A stretch of DNA of 64,000 bases from Burkholderiales bacterium (GTDB taxonomy: Bacteria; Pseudomonadota; Gammaproteobacteria; Burkholderiales; Burkholderiaceae_E), in assembly GCA_029977705.1 (NCBI GenBank), contig JAPOKJ010000003.1, positions 100,593 to 164,592 of the forward strand, written 5' to 3'. Below are positions 8,794-18,525 of the stretch, in pieces. A program made the translations under genes and the position numbers. The notes beneath the pieces were generated by a model that worked only from the letters and a program-made list of their open reading frames with translations, was not told the DNA's origin and did no database searches. Each line of letters begins with the position of its first letter. The stretch's first letter is position 1.

Positions 8794-9588
8794 ATGTGGT
8801 CCAATCATGGCATGGACATGTCGATGGAAGGTCTCGCGCCCCCGGCCCCGGCCGGCGGCACGCCCCGCAGCAGTGGCGATGGCCACAAGGCACAGTGGCT
8901 GCCGGTGGCCCGCGCCCTGTTCGCCCGCGCCATCGGCTTTTGCGATTGCCCGCCCGCCGTCGTCGAACAGCTGCTCGATGCCGGCAGCATCCGTCGTTTT
9001 GCCAAGGGCGAATTCGTCTCGCGCACCGGAGAGAAACTGGATCGGCTGATGCTGGTGCTGGCCGGGTCGGTCGAGGCCAGCCTGTTACGCAGGAACGGGC
9101 ATCGCCATCTCATCTATTTTCTTCAGACCGGCGACTTCATCGGGATCATCAACCTGGTCGATGGCATCGCCAGCACCAATGACATGATCTCGCGCCATGG
9201 CGATACCACCTTGTTCGTTGTTCCGGGTGAGGCCGTGCGCCGGGCTCGGGCCTTCGACCCAAGCATCGGACAGGCCTTTGAGAAATTGCTGGCCTTTCGC
9301 ACCCGGCTGCTGCATGAAAGGCTGGCCGCCGACCTGTCGCTGCCGCTGGAGGCGCGGCTGGCGCAACTGCTCGTGATGCTGTCGCGCCTGTATGGCCTGC
9401 CGCGACCGGAGGGCATCCTGCTCAAGGAAAAAATTTCGCAGCTGGATCTGGCCGACTGGCTCGGCGTCAGTCGCCAGCGCGTGAACAGCGCCCTCAAGAC
9501 CATGAAGCAGGAAGGGCTGATCAGCCAGAGCTACTCGACCATCATGGTGCTCGACATCGAAGCGCTCAGGCAGCGCGGCAACCTCTAG
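8794..9588 (+). CDS. Crp/Fnr-family transcriptional regulator
   Basis: Up to 264 residues. A cyclic-nucleotide-binding-type beta-roll sensor (about residues 45-160, including FAKGEFVSRTGEKLDRLMLVLAG) is followed by a Crp-type winged helix with recognition region ADWLGVSRQRVNSALKTMK. No N-terminal cysteine cluster is visible, so an Fnr iron-sulfur sensor is unlikely. The start is uncertain: ATGs at 8794, 8812, 8818 and 8824 are all in frame with no clear ribosome site. It is divergent from the ModA-like gene across a direct-repeat candidate operator. The signal and regulon are unknown. Confidence 0.87.
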   Translation: MWSNHGMDMSMEGLAPPAPAGGTPRSSGDGHKAQWLPVARALFARAIGFCDCPPAVVEQLLDAGSIRRFAKGEFVSRTGEKLDRLMLVLAGSVEASLLRRNGHRHLIYFLQTGDFIGIINLVDGIASTNDMISRHGDTTLFVVPGEAVRRARAFDPSIGQAFEKLLAFRTRLLHERLAADLSLPLEARLAQLLVMLSRLYGLPRPEGILLKEKISQLDLADWLGVSRQRVNSALKTMKQEGLISQSYSTIMVLDIEALRQRGNL

Positions 9589-9645
9589 CCCCAGCTTCGA
9601 TCCGGCCAGGCGAGCGCGGCCACCTCGAGCAGGCGCGATGCTGGC

Positions 9646-11094
9646 TCAGGGCTTGGCCGCTGCAGGCATGCCCTGCCAGTCGCCGCCCAGCGCCTTGACC
9701 AGGAACACCGACACCAGCAATCGCTGGCCGAGCAGTTGCGAGACCTGGCGCTGGGCATTGAGCAGGGCTTGCTGGGCGGTGATCACCTCCAGGTAGTTGG
9801 CGACACCGCCTTCATAACGGTCATTGGCCAACTGCAGCACTTTGGCAGCGCTCTGGGCCGCCTTTTCCGCCTGGGCATGGGCGCGGTCGAGCGCGACACT
9901 GCCCAGCATGCCGTCCTCGACCTCCTGCACGGCCGTGAGCACGACGCGGCGGTAGTTCGACACCGTCGCCTCGTAGCCGGCACGGGCTGCCGCCACATTG
10001 GCATCCATGCGGCCGCCATCGAACAGGGGTTGCGCCAATGCCAGCCCGAGCGACCAGATCATGCTCGGCGTCTGCAGCACCGTGGCCAGATTCCGGCTGT
10101 CCATGCCATAGAGGGATCCGAGGTTGAAACTGGGGTAATAGGCGGTCCGGGCAATGCCCAGTTGCGCGTTGGCCGCCATCACGGCCCGCTCGGCCGAGGC
10201 TACATCGGGACGGCGCTCGAGAAGGTCGGAAGGCAGGCCGGCCGGCACCTGCGGTGCCTGGCGCGGCCGGATATCGGTCGCCAGCGTGAACGAGGATGCG
10301 GGCAGGCCCATCAGGGTGGCGATGGCGTTTTCGAATTGGCTGCGCTGGCGACGCAGGATCTCCACCTGGGTCAGGGTATTGTCGATCAAGGCCTGCTGCT
10401 GCGCCACATCGATGCCAGAGGCCACGCCCAGTTCATGACGCGCCTTGGCCAGCTCGAGCGCACGCTGCTGCAGGCGGATCGAGCGATCGAGCACATCCAG
10501 TTCGATATCGATCTGGCGCAGGTTGAAATAGTTGGCGGCCAGATCGGCCGTCAGCACGAGGCGCACATTCTCCAGGTCGGCCTGCGATTGCTCAGCCCCC
10601 ACCCGCGCAGACTCCACCTGGGTGCGTACCCTGCCCCACATGTCGAGCTCGTAGTTGACGTTGAAGGTGAACTGATAGTCGCTCTGGATGGTCGTGAAGT
10701 TGGGCGCGTTGTAATTGGTCAGGGGCCGATTGGCGGCAATGCGCAGACGCGCTTCGCGGGTGGCCAGCGACACCTGGGGAAACAGCCCCGCGCGGGCAGC
10801 ATCGACACCGGCACGGGCCTGGGTGACACGTGCGGCCGCAATCGCCAGGGTGGGACTGCCGGCCAGCGCCTGGGTCTGCAAGGCATCGAGCGTGGCGTCC
10901 TGGTAGCGCGACCACCAGGGCCCCCTGGGCGCCGCATCGTTGGGGGCGATGGCCCGCCACGGCGCCTCGAGCTTCCACTGGGTTGGCAACTCGACCACTG
11001 GCTTGCGATAAGGCTGGGGCACAGTGCAGGCCGCCAGCAGGATCGCCAGGCCGATGCCGGCCAGCCGCTTGATCAGGGATATCGAGCCGGCCAT
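9646..11094 (-). CDS. RND efflux outer-membrane lipoprotein (NodT/OprM type)
   Basis: A 482-residue outer membrane factor of a tripartite efflux pump. The lipoprotein signal ends in LAAC (Cys23). Two OEP repeats follow, each with long helices, including the recurrent RVTQARAGVDAARAGLFPQVSL and ANAQLGIARTAYYPSFNLG elements. ATG at 11094 is used. The frame stays open far upstream, but that part is antisense or frame-shadow of the membrane-fusion gene. Its start lies one base after the fusion-protein stop, so it is the third gene of the pump operon. Confidence 0.93.
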   Translation of the reverse strand: MAGSISLIKRLAGIGLAILLAACTVPQPYRKPVVELPTQWKLEAPWRAIAPNDAAPRGPWWSRYQDATLDALQTQALAGSPTLAIAAARVTQARAGVDAARAGLFPQVSLATREARLRIAANRPLTNYNAPNFTTIQSDYQFTFNVNYELDMWGRVRTQVESARVGAEQSQADLENVRLVLTADLAANYFNLRQIDIELDVLDRSIRLQQRALELAKARHELGVASGIDVAQQQALIDNTLTQVEILRRQRSQFENAIATLMGLPASSFTLATDIRPRQAPQVPAGLPSDLLERRPDVASAERAVMAANAQLGIARTAYYPSFNLGSLYGMDSRNLATVLQTPSMIWSLGLALAQPLFDGGRMDANVAAARAGYEATVSNYRRVVLTAVQEVEDGMLGSVALDRAHAQAEKAAQSAAKVLQLANDRYEGGVANYLEVITAQQALLNAQRQVSQLLGQRLLVSVFLVKALGGDWQGMPAAAKP

Positions 11095-11095
11095 G

Positions 11096-12361
11096 TCAGG
11101 GCTTGGCCTTGGCATCAGGGGCCTTGGCATCGGCGCCCTTGGTTCCGGCGCCCTTGGCGTCGGCGGGCTTCTTGTCAGCCACCACCTTGACCTTGTCGCC
11201 CTCGTTGAGCGAATCGGCCGGGTTGAGCACGACCTGTTCCTGCCCCGCAAGGCCAGTGAGCACCTCAACGGTTTCGCCGTAGTTGCGTCCCAGCTTGACG
11301 GGCTGCAGGTGGACGCTGCCCTTGGCATCGATGACGGCCACCTTGGTGCCGTCCTTGCGGAACATCAGGGCGGCCGAGGGCACGCTGATGTTCTGGCTGG
11401 GCGTCAAGGTGAGGGCAACCTGGACAAAGGAACCGGGCAGCAGGGTCCCGTCCTTGTTCGGCAGATTGACCTCGACCTGCATGGTCCGGCTGGCGGTGTC
11501 GATGGAAGCAGCCGTGCGCACCACCTCACCCTTGAAGCTGCGCGAACCCAGTTCGCTTTGGGTGACCACCGCGCTCTGGCCAGCCTTGATGCCTGGCGCA
11601 TAGGCTTGCGGCACATTCACGAAGACCCGCAATGGATCGGTCTGGGACAGCAGGAACAAGGGCTTGCCGGTACCGTCGATCAGATCGCCGATGTCGACGT
11701 TGCGGCGCGTGATCACACCCGCAAAAGGCGCCACCACCCGCTTGAAGCCAATCAACTGGCGCAGTCGTTCGACGTTGGCATCGGCGGCGGCCAGATTGGC
11801 CTGGGCCTGGGTGAAACCGCTGCGCTTTTCCTCCAGTTCCTGCTGCGAGACGGCATCGCGCTTGCGCAGGGCTTCCCAGCGATCCATGGTCGTGCGTGTC
11901 AGGTCGAGACTGGCCGCCGCCTGCTGCCGGGCAGCCAGAGCCTGGCCCAATTGCTGGTCGAGTTCCGGGGTTTCGATTTCCGCCAACAGTTCGCCCTTGG
12001 CCACGCGGCTGCCGATGTCCTTGGTCCAGCGCTTCAGGTAGCCGCCTGCACGGGCGGCCACCGGCGCCTGGACATAGCCTTGCAGGGTGCCCGGCAGCTC
12101 GACCTTCTGGCCCGCTTCGATGCGCCGCGCCGTGGCCGCCTTGACGTACTGGGCTGCTGCCTCCTCGCTCTGCGCCTTCAGTGTCTTGGCATTTTCGATG
12201 CGGCTGAAGACGGTGCGGGCTGCTCCCAAGGCCATCAGCACCAGGATCAGCAAGGTCAGGATGCGAACCCGTCGCACGACCTGCTGGCGATGGATGAGTT
12301 CATGGCTGCCATCGGCCATGACCGGATGGATGGCCAGTTCGGCATGGGTTTGTCGCGACAT
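11096..12361 (-). CDS. RND efflux membrane-fusion (periplasmic adaptor) protein
   Basis: A 421-residue HlyD/AcrA-type adaptor. One N-terminal transmembrane helix (LTLLILVLMALGAART, about residues 35-50) is followed by a lipoyl/barrel-sandwich region (GYVQAPVAARAGGYL with RVVAPFAGVITRR), a coiled-coil hairpin (about 115-195) and a beta-barrel domain. The start at 12361 lies four bases after the permease stop; a second in-frame ATG is 14 codons on. The last ~25 residues are a Lys/Ala/Gly/Asp-rich repetitive tail, unusual for the family. Middle gene of the pump operon. Confidence 0.92.
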   Translation of the reverse strand: MSRQTHAELAIHPVMADGSHELIHRQQVVRRVRILTLLILVLMALGAARTVFSRIENAKTLKAQSEEAAAQYVKAATARRIEAGQKVELPGTLQGYVQAPVAARAGGYLKRWTKDIGSRVAKGELLAEIETPELDQQLGQALAARQQAAASLDLTRTTMDRWEALRKRDAVSQQELEEKRSGFTQAQANLAAADANVERLRQLIGFKRVVAPFAGVITRRNVDIGDLIDGTGKPLFLLSQTDPLRVFVNVPQAYAPGIKAGQSAVVTQSELGSRSFKGEVVRTAASIDTASRTMQVEVNLPNKDGTLLPGSFVQVALTLTPSQNISVPSAALMFRKDGTKVAVIDAKGSVHLQPVKLGRNYGETVEVLTGLAGQEQVVLNPADSLNEGDKVKVVADKKPADAKGAGTKGADAKAPDAKAKP

Positions 12362-12365
12362 GCGT

Positions 12366-15300
12366 TCAGCCCTGTTGAGCAATCGTTGAGGAAGAAAGCG
12401 CCTTCTCGCGTGCGGCCTGACGCCGCACCAGACGCTGGTGAACCGAGGCAAACACCACCGGCACGAAAAACAGCGTGGACACGGTGGCAAACAGCAGGCC
12501 ACCGATCACGGCGCGGCCCAGCGGCGCATTCTGCTCACCGCCCTCGCCGATGCCCAGTGCCATCGGAATCATGCCGATGATCATGGCCAGCGCCGTCATC
12601 AGCACCGGCCGGATCCGGGTGGTGCCGGCCTCGAGCGCGGCCGCCAGGGGTGCCGAGCCCTGCTCACGCTGCTGACGGGCAAAGGAGATCACCAGGATCG
12701 AATTGGCAGTCGCCACACCCATGGTCATGATCGCCCCCGTGAGGGCCGGCACACTGAGCGTCGTACCGGTCAGGAACAGCATCCAGGCGATCCCCGCAAG
12801 GGCCGCGGGCAGCGCCGCAATGATGATCAGGGCGTCGATCCAGGACTGGAAATTGACCACGATCAGCAGGTAGACCAGCACGATCGCCATCGCCAGACCC
12901 ACTCCGAGACCGATGAAGGAATTCTGCATGGTCTCGACCTGACCCCGCATCACGATCGAATTGCCACGCGCCAGACGGGGCCGGATCTTGTCGATTTCCA
13001 GCTGCACCTGGTTGGCGACACTGGCCAGGTCAGTGCCCTGGACACTGACATAGACATCGATCGCCGGCGCGATGTTGTAACGCGAGACGATCGGCAACTG
13101 ACGCGCCGGCAGGGGGTCGACGAGGTTGCCCAGCAACTGCGGCGGCGCACCAGTGGCGGTCCCGGTTCCGACCGGTATGCCCATCAGCGCATCGAGCGAA
13201 TCGAGCTTGTACTGCGGGGCCTGGATGACGACGTTGTAGACCACGCCATTGTCGGGATTGAGCCAGAAGGCCGGCGAGGTCTGCGAACTGCCGGACAAGG
13301 CAATCAGCACGTTCTGTCCCACGTTGTTGGCATTAAGGCCGACCTGCTGCAGCCGCGAGCGATCCATCTGCAGCATCAGGCTGGGCCCGTCCAGCCTCTG
13401 GTGCACATGCGCATCGACCGCTCCGGGGATTTTCCGGATGGCGCGCGTGAGCTCGCCCGCCAGCAAGGCATTGCCGGCCAGGTCCGCACCCGAGAACTGC
13501 ACATCGATGGCCGCCGGCAGGCCAAAGTTCAGGATCTGGGTGACGATATCGGCAGGCTGGAAGAAAAACTCGACGCCCGGAAAGCGCGCCGGCAATTCCC
13601 TTCGCAGCAAGCTCACCAGGTCGCTGGTCGGGCGGTGGCCATGCCGCAGGGACAACAACAATTCGCCGTCCAGCGTGCCGATGGTTCCGGCATTGCTGTA
13701 GGACAGGTTGATGCCGGAGTTGGGCACGCCCAGGTTGTCGAGAATGGTCTCGAGCTCGTTCTCGGGGATCAGTTAGCGGATCACCTGCTCGACGGCATCG
13801 GCCACCCGCGCCGTCTCCTCGATGCGCGTGCCGGTGGCGGTGCGCAGGTGCAGGCGGATCTGGCCGGCATCCACCGCCGGAAAGAAGTCACGCCCCAGGA
13901 AGGGAAAGAGCGCACAGGAAGCAATGCAAAAGCCCAGGAACACCAGCGCGAAACTGCGCCGGCGTGTCAGCAGCGAGGACAGATAAAGCGAGTAGGCCCG
14001 GCGCATGCGCTCGAACTGCCGGTCAAAGCCCTTGTAAACGCGTTGCAGCAGGCTTGGCTTGGCGGCCTCGTCATGGTGACCACCCATCATCAGCATCACC
14101 AGGGTGGGCACCAGGCTTCGCGACAGGAAGTAGGAGGAGAGCATCGCGAACACCACCGCCTCGGCCATCGGCACGAACAGGAAGCGCGCCACACCGGACA
14201 GGAAGAACATCGGCACGAACACGATGCAGATGCACAGCGTCGAGACGAAGGCCGGCACGCCGATCTCACCGGCGCCGACCTCGATCGCCTCGAGCAGCGG
14301 CTTGCCCAGCTGCATGTGCCGTTCGATATTTTCGATGGTGACGATGGCCTGGTCCACGAGGATGCCCACCGACAGCGCCAGGCCCCCCAGGGTCATCAGG
14401 TTCAGGGTCTCGCCCAGCGCATACAAGGCCATGATCGAGGCCAGGATCGACAGCGGAATGGTCAGCGCGATGATCAGGGTCGAGCGCCAGTTGCCCAGGA
14501 ACAGCAGCACCATCAGGGCGGTCAGGCCGGCAGCGATCAGTGCCTCGAAGATCACCCCCTGCACCGCTGCCGACACGAACAGGGACTGGTCAAAGAGCAT
14601 CGCGATCTTGATGTCCTGGGGCAGTGCGGCGGCCGCCTTGGGCAGCATCTCCTTCAGGTTGGCCACGATGTCGAGGGTCGAGGCCCCGCCATTCTTGAGC
14701 ACCGAGAGCAGCACCCCGCGCGAGCCGTCCTGACGCACGATGTTGGTCTGCGGGTTGAAGCCATCGCGCACCTGGGCCACCTCGCGCAGATAGGTGGTGG
14801 TGCCATTGGTGGTGCGCACCGGCAGGTCGTTCAGGCCGGCGATGCGATCAGGCGAGCCGTTCATGCGCACGACATATTCGGTCTCACCCAGCTTGGCGGT
14901 ACCGGAGGGCAGGATCAGGTTCTGGGCGTTGACGGCATTGACCACGTCTGCCGGCGCCAGGCCCCGCGCCTGCAGGGCCTGCGTATCGAGGTCGACGGAG
15001 ATCACCTTGATCTTGCCGCCATAGGGGAAGGGAATCGCCACGCCGGGAATGGTGACCAGACGCGGCCGCAGCACGTTGACCGCATTGTCGAACAGCGTCT
15101 GCTCGGGCAGCGTCGGGCTGGACAGGGCCAGCTGGATGACCGGAATGCTAGAGGCCGAATACTTGATGACCAGCGGCGGCGTGATGCCGGGGGGCAACTG
15201 GCGCACCTGGGTCTGCACCGAAGCCACCACCTGCGAAATCGCCGTCTGGATATTGGCATTGGGCTGGAAGAACACCTTGACCACCGTGACACCCGGCAAG

Positions 15301-15554
15301 GAGGTCGATTCGATATGCTCGATGTCGCTGACCACGGTGGTCAGGCCGCGCTCGGTGGTGGAGGCAATGCGCTGGCCCATTTCCTGGGCCGGCAGGCCGT
15401 TGTAGTTCCAGATGATGCTGACCACCGGGATGTTGATCTCGGGGAAGATGTCCGTCGCCATGTTGCGCAGCACGAAGGGCGTCGCCAGGACAATCAGCAT
15501 CGCCATCACGATGAAGGTGTAGGGGCGGCGCAGCGCCAGCGAAACCATGGACAT
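12366..15554 (-). pseudogene. RND efflux permease interrupted by an in-frame TAA
   Basis: One reading frame of 1,063 codons from ATG 15554 to the stop at 12366, broken by TAA at 13773-13775 (codon 594). The first part (593 residues) holds the first RND half and the start of the second porter domain. The second part (about 468 residues) continues the same protein with LIPENELETILDNLG and the C-terminal transmembrane helices. Homologues have Gln or Lys near the stop position, so CAA-to-TAA is the simplest change. The downstream part has no good restart (a GTG at 13727 lacks a ribosome site). It could be a pseudogene, a sequencing error, or a readthrough case. In helix 4 the motif reads VDQAIV. 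First gene of the pump operon. Confidence 0.85.
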
Positions 15555-15684
15555 GGGGGGTCGGCCTAGTGACTCGGAACACCAGAGGGGGATTCAATAT
15601 ACGTGAAGCGGCGCGGCCAGATGGCCGGCGGCAGCCCGGATCTGGAAAGGCCGGACCACGCCCGATGCGCCGCGATGGTGCGCG

Positions 15685-16467
15685 TCACGACTTCCGGTCC
15701 TGACCCCACACCGGCCGGCGCTTTTCCACAAAGGCGGCCAGCCCCTCGCGGGCATCCTCGCTCATCGCAATGTTGCAGAAGGTCTCCACGGCACCGCCGA
15801 CGCCCCGCCGGTAGTCCAGGTCGTTGGCGCGCATGAAGGCCTCGCGGGCCAGCCGCGTGATCTGCGCCGATTTGCCGGCCAGGGTCCGGGCCAGTGCATC
15901 GGCACCCGCCTGCAGTTCGGCCGCCGGAAACACCTGGCTGACCAGGCCCAGTCGCCAGGCCTCCTGGGCCGGGAAACTGCGGCCGGTAAAGAGCAAGTCA
16001 AAGGCGCGATGGCGACCGATGATGCGCGGCAGATGGGTGAAATGGATGGCCGGGGGCACGCCCACATCGATCTCCGGATAGCCGAAGGTGGCCGTGTCGG
16101 CAGCGATGATGATGTCGCAGGAGATCGACAGCGTCATCCCGCCGCCGCGGGCGGCGCCACCGACCACCGCGATCGAGGGCTTGCCCAGGTGATACTGGGC
16201 ATCGCACAGCTGCGGATAAAGCTTGTCGAGCACATGCCGCATCTGCGAGGGTGAGCCCTGGCGCAGCGCCGCCAGGTCGAGGCCGGCACAGAAGATCTTC
16301 GGATTGTCACTGCGCAGCATCACGACCCGCACCGCATCGTCCTCGCGGGCACGGGCCAGCGCCGCCAGCAAGGCATCGAGCATCGCCTCGCCCATGGCAT
16401 TGACCGGCGGGCTGTCCAGCGTGATGCGGGCCACGCCGTCCAGGACTTCATAACGCAACAGGGACAT
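15685..16467 (-). CDS. Enoyl-CoA hydratase/isomerase family protein
   Basis: A 260-residue crotonase-fold protein. The CoA-binding or oxyanion segments IFCAGLDLAALRQG (about 65-78) and VVGGAARGGGMTLSISCDI (about 108-126) are typical. The usual catalytic glutamates of enoyl-CoA hydratase are not obvious, so an isomerase or other crotonase reaction is possible. The start at 16467 has GAGG six bases upstream. It lies divergent from an acyl-CoA dehydrogenase gene, which suggests a shared fatty or aromatic acyl-CoA pathway. It is separated from the downstream efflux operon by 130 bp. Confidence 0.88.
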   Translation of the reverse strand: MSLLRYEVLDGVARITLDSPPVNAMGEAMLDALLAALARAREDDAVRVVMLRSDNPKIFCAGLDLAALRQGSPSQMRHVLDKLYPQLCDAQYHLGKPSIAVVGGAARGGGMTLSISCDIIIAADTATFGYPEIDVGVPPAIHFTHLPRIIGRHRAFDLLFTGRSFPAQEAWRLGLVSQVFPAAELQAGADALARTLAGKSAQITRLAREAFMRANDLDYRRGVGGAVETFCNIAMSEDAREGLAAFVEKRRPVWGQDRKS

Positions 16468-16613
16468 GTTCTTCCTCAATTCAGGGATCGGGACCATGCG
16501 CGGGGCTTTCGATCGGTCGATTCGACAAACCCCTGCGCGGCCCCAATAATGCGCGAATTCAGTCCGGACCCCCTGCAACGGTTTCTTTTGGTCCGGCTTC
16601 AGGAGTCCCCGAC

Positions 16614-18377
16614 ATGAATGCCCGAATCCCGGCCCCGCTCCAGGCGGCGCAGGAGCACCCCGTCCCCGATCGCGCCGGCGTCAACGCCTTCGACGAGGAT
16701 GCCGAACTCGATCCGCTGCTGCGCCTGTACCTGCCGGGCGAGCTTTACAGGCACCTGCTGCCGCGCTACCGGCAACTGGGCGAGTGGGTGGGCGGGCCGA
16801 TGGACGAGCTGGCGCGGCTGGCGGACACCCATCCGCCGACGCTGCAGCATCGTTCCCGGCGCGGACTGGATGAACAGTCGATCCACAAGCATCCGGCCTA
16901 TGTCGAACTCGAGCGGCTGGCCTTCTCGGAATTCGGCCTGGCCGCGATGTCGCACCGGGGTGGCGTGCTGGACTGGCCCACGGCACTGCCGGCAGTGGTC
17001 AAGTACACCCTGACCTATCTGTTCGTGCAGGCCGAATTCGGCCTGTGCTGTCCGCTGTCGATGACCGATTCGCTGGCACGCACCCTGCGCAAGTATGGTG
17101 ACCAGGCCCTGGTCGATCGCTACCTGGGCGACCTGACCAGCCAGGACCTCGACCGGCTCAGCCAGGGTGCCATGTTCATGACCGAGCAGGGAGCCGGTTC
17201 CGATGTGGCCGCCACCGCCACCCTGGCGGTCCCCGACGACAGCGAACCCGGCAAGACCTGGCGCCTGCATGGCGACAAGTGGTTCTGCTCCAACCCCGAT
17301 GCTGCCCTGGCCATGGTCCTGGCCCGCACCGAAGGCGGACCACAGGGCATGAAGGGGGTCTCGCTGTTCCTGCTGCCACGGGTGCTGCCCGATGGCACAC
17401 CGAACCACTATCGCATCATCCGACTGAAAGACAAGCTGGGCACCCGCTCGATGGCCAGCGGCGAGATCCGTTTCGAGGGCGCCAAGGCCTGGCTGGTGGG
17501 GGAGCCGGGGCGAGGCTTCGTGCAGATGGCCGACATGGTCAACAACTCGCGGCTGTCCAACGGCATGCGCGCGGCCGGACTGATGCGCCGGGCCAGCGCC
17601 GAGGCCCTCTACATCGCCCGACATCGCCAGGCCTTCGGCAAGCCCCTGATCGAGATGCCGCTGATGCGCCGTCAATTGGCCAAGATCCTGATGCCGGCCG
17701 AGCAGGCCCGGACCATGATGTTCCAGACCGCCGAGGCCCTGCGCCGCTCGGACGCCGGCGAGCCCCAGGCCTACCCGCTGGCCCGCCTGTTCACCCCGCT
17801 GATCAAGTTCCGGGCCTGCCGCGATGCACGGCGCGTGACCGGGGATGCGATGGAGGTGCGCGGCGGTTGCGGCTACATCGAGGAATGGAGCGATGCCCGG
17901 GTGCTGCGCGATGCCCACCTGGGGTCGATCTGGGAGGGCACCAGCAATATCGTGGCGCTCGACGTGATGCGGGCCATCCAGCGCGAAGGATCCCTGCCGG
18001 TCTGGCAGGATCATGTCAGCCGGCAGGTCGCCGACAGCGCCTGGCATCCCGAACTGCGCCCGCTGCTGGCGGGCTGCATCGACCGTGTCGCCGCGCTGGC
18101 GCAGCACGCGTCAGCGCGGGGCAACGAGGCCCTGGCCCGGCAATCGGCCTCGGCCCTGTATCACCTGAGCACCGCCATCGCCCTGGCCTGGGAAGCCAGC
18201 CGCACCGGATCGCTGCGCCGCATGCTGCTGGCCCAACTGGTGCTGCGGCACCGTCTGCTGCCACGCGACCCGTTGGCGGCCCGAGCAGAGCCGGACCTGT
18301 CGCCCTTGTTCGAGCCGGCACCGATGCTGCAGCGCAACTTGGACGAGCTGGCCGCCCTCAACCTTTTGGGGGAGTAA
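16614..18377 (+). CDS. Acyl-CoA dehydrogenase, AidB-like
   Basis: A 587-residue flavoprotein of the acyl-CoA dehydrogenase superfamily. At ~590 residues it is longer than the ~380 of short-chain members and resembles the AidB-like group with an extended N-terminal region. Visible features are MTEQGAGSDV (FAD/substrate loop, near residue 188), WFCSNPDAALAMVLAR, VRGGCGYIEEW, and IWEGTSNIVALDVMR (late FAD-contact motif). AGGAG precedes the ATG at 16614. Divergent from the crotonase-family gene. It probably oxidises an acyl-CoA in the cytoplasm, passing electrons to ETF; the chain type is not known. A DNA-repair role like E. coli AidB is not implied. Confidence 0.87.
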   Translation: MNARIPAPLQAAQEHPVPDRAGVNAFDEDAELDPLLRLYLPGELYRHLLPRYRQLGEWVGGPMDELARLADTHPPTLQHRSRRGLDEQSIHKHPAYVELERLAFSEFGLAAMSHRGGVLDWPTALPAVVKYTLTYLFVQAEFGLCCPLSMTDSLARTLRKYGDQALVDRYLGDLTSQDLDRLSQGAMFMTEQGAGSDVAATATLAVPDDSEPGKTWRLHGDKWFCSNPDAALAMVLARTEGGPQGMKGVSLFLLPRVLPDGTPNHYRIIRLKDKLGTRSMASGEIRFEGAKAWLVGEPGRGFVQMADMVNNSRLSNGMRAAGLMRRASAEALYIARHRQAFGKPLIEMPLMRRQLAKILMPAEQARTMMFQTAEALRRSDAGEPQAYPLARLFTPLIKFRACRDARRVTGDAMEVRGGCGYIEEWSDARVLRDAHLGSIWEGTSNIVALDVMRAIQREGSLPVWQDHVSRQVADSAWHPELRPLLAGCIDRVAALAQHASARGNEALARQSASALYHLSTAIALAWEASRTGSLRRMLLAQLVLRHRLLPRDPLAARAEPDLSPLFEPAPMLQRNLDELAALNLLGE

Positions 18378-18427
18378 ACCTGTTTTTGTCGGATTTTTTT
18401 ACATAGAAGGGCAAAAGAATTTCCTTC

Positions 18428-18441
18428 GTGATAAAAATCAC
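18428..18441. promoter_or_regulatory. GTGA-N6-TCAC palindrome upstream of a PEP-CTERM gene
   Basis: GTGAT-AAAA-ATCAC is a perfect inverted repeat in an AT-rich stretch, 36 bp upstream of the sigma-54-type promoter. Its half-sites and spacing are the same as in a site upstream of the second PEP-CTERM gene (39708-39723). The layout equals the Crp-type consensus core. It could equally be an enhancer site for a sigma-54 activator. Confidence 0.45.
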
Positions 18442-18476
18442 TGTGGAAACAGGCACTTGGTAACATTTTTTTAATC

Positions 18477-18491
18477 TGGCTCACAAATTGC
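18477..18491 (+). promoter_or_regulatory. Sigma-54 (-24/-12) promoter for the SGNH PEP-CTERM gene
   Basis: TGGCTCACAAATTGC has the invariant GG (18478-18479) and GC (18490-18491) exactly 10 bases apart, with TTGC at -12. Transcription would start near 18503, leaving a ~23-base leader with AGAGGAG before the ATG at 18526. PEP-CTERM genes are known to be driven by RpoN with the PrsK/PrsR pair in several exosortase-bearing bacteria. Confidence 0.72.
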
Positions 18492-18525
18492 ATAGGCGAC
18501 CTCCTACAAACAGAGGAGACCTTCA

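Noticed and set aside
11095..11328. N-terminal extension of the outer-membrane factor frame
   Set aside because: The sequence is Pro/Arg-rich shadow of the adaptor gene; the lipoprotein signal begins at ATG 11094.
13727..13775. The RND C-terminal part as an independent gene starting at GTG 13727
   Set aside because: No ribosome site is present and the frame continues the porter domain directly; it is the second half of one protein, not a separate gene.
12438..15569. A 1,043-codon open frame on the plus strand opposite the RND permease
   Set aside because: It is an antisense shadow caused by high GC third positions. The predicted protein is rich in His, Arg, Gln and Gly with no recognisable domain, while the minus strand encodes a full RND protein.
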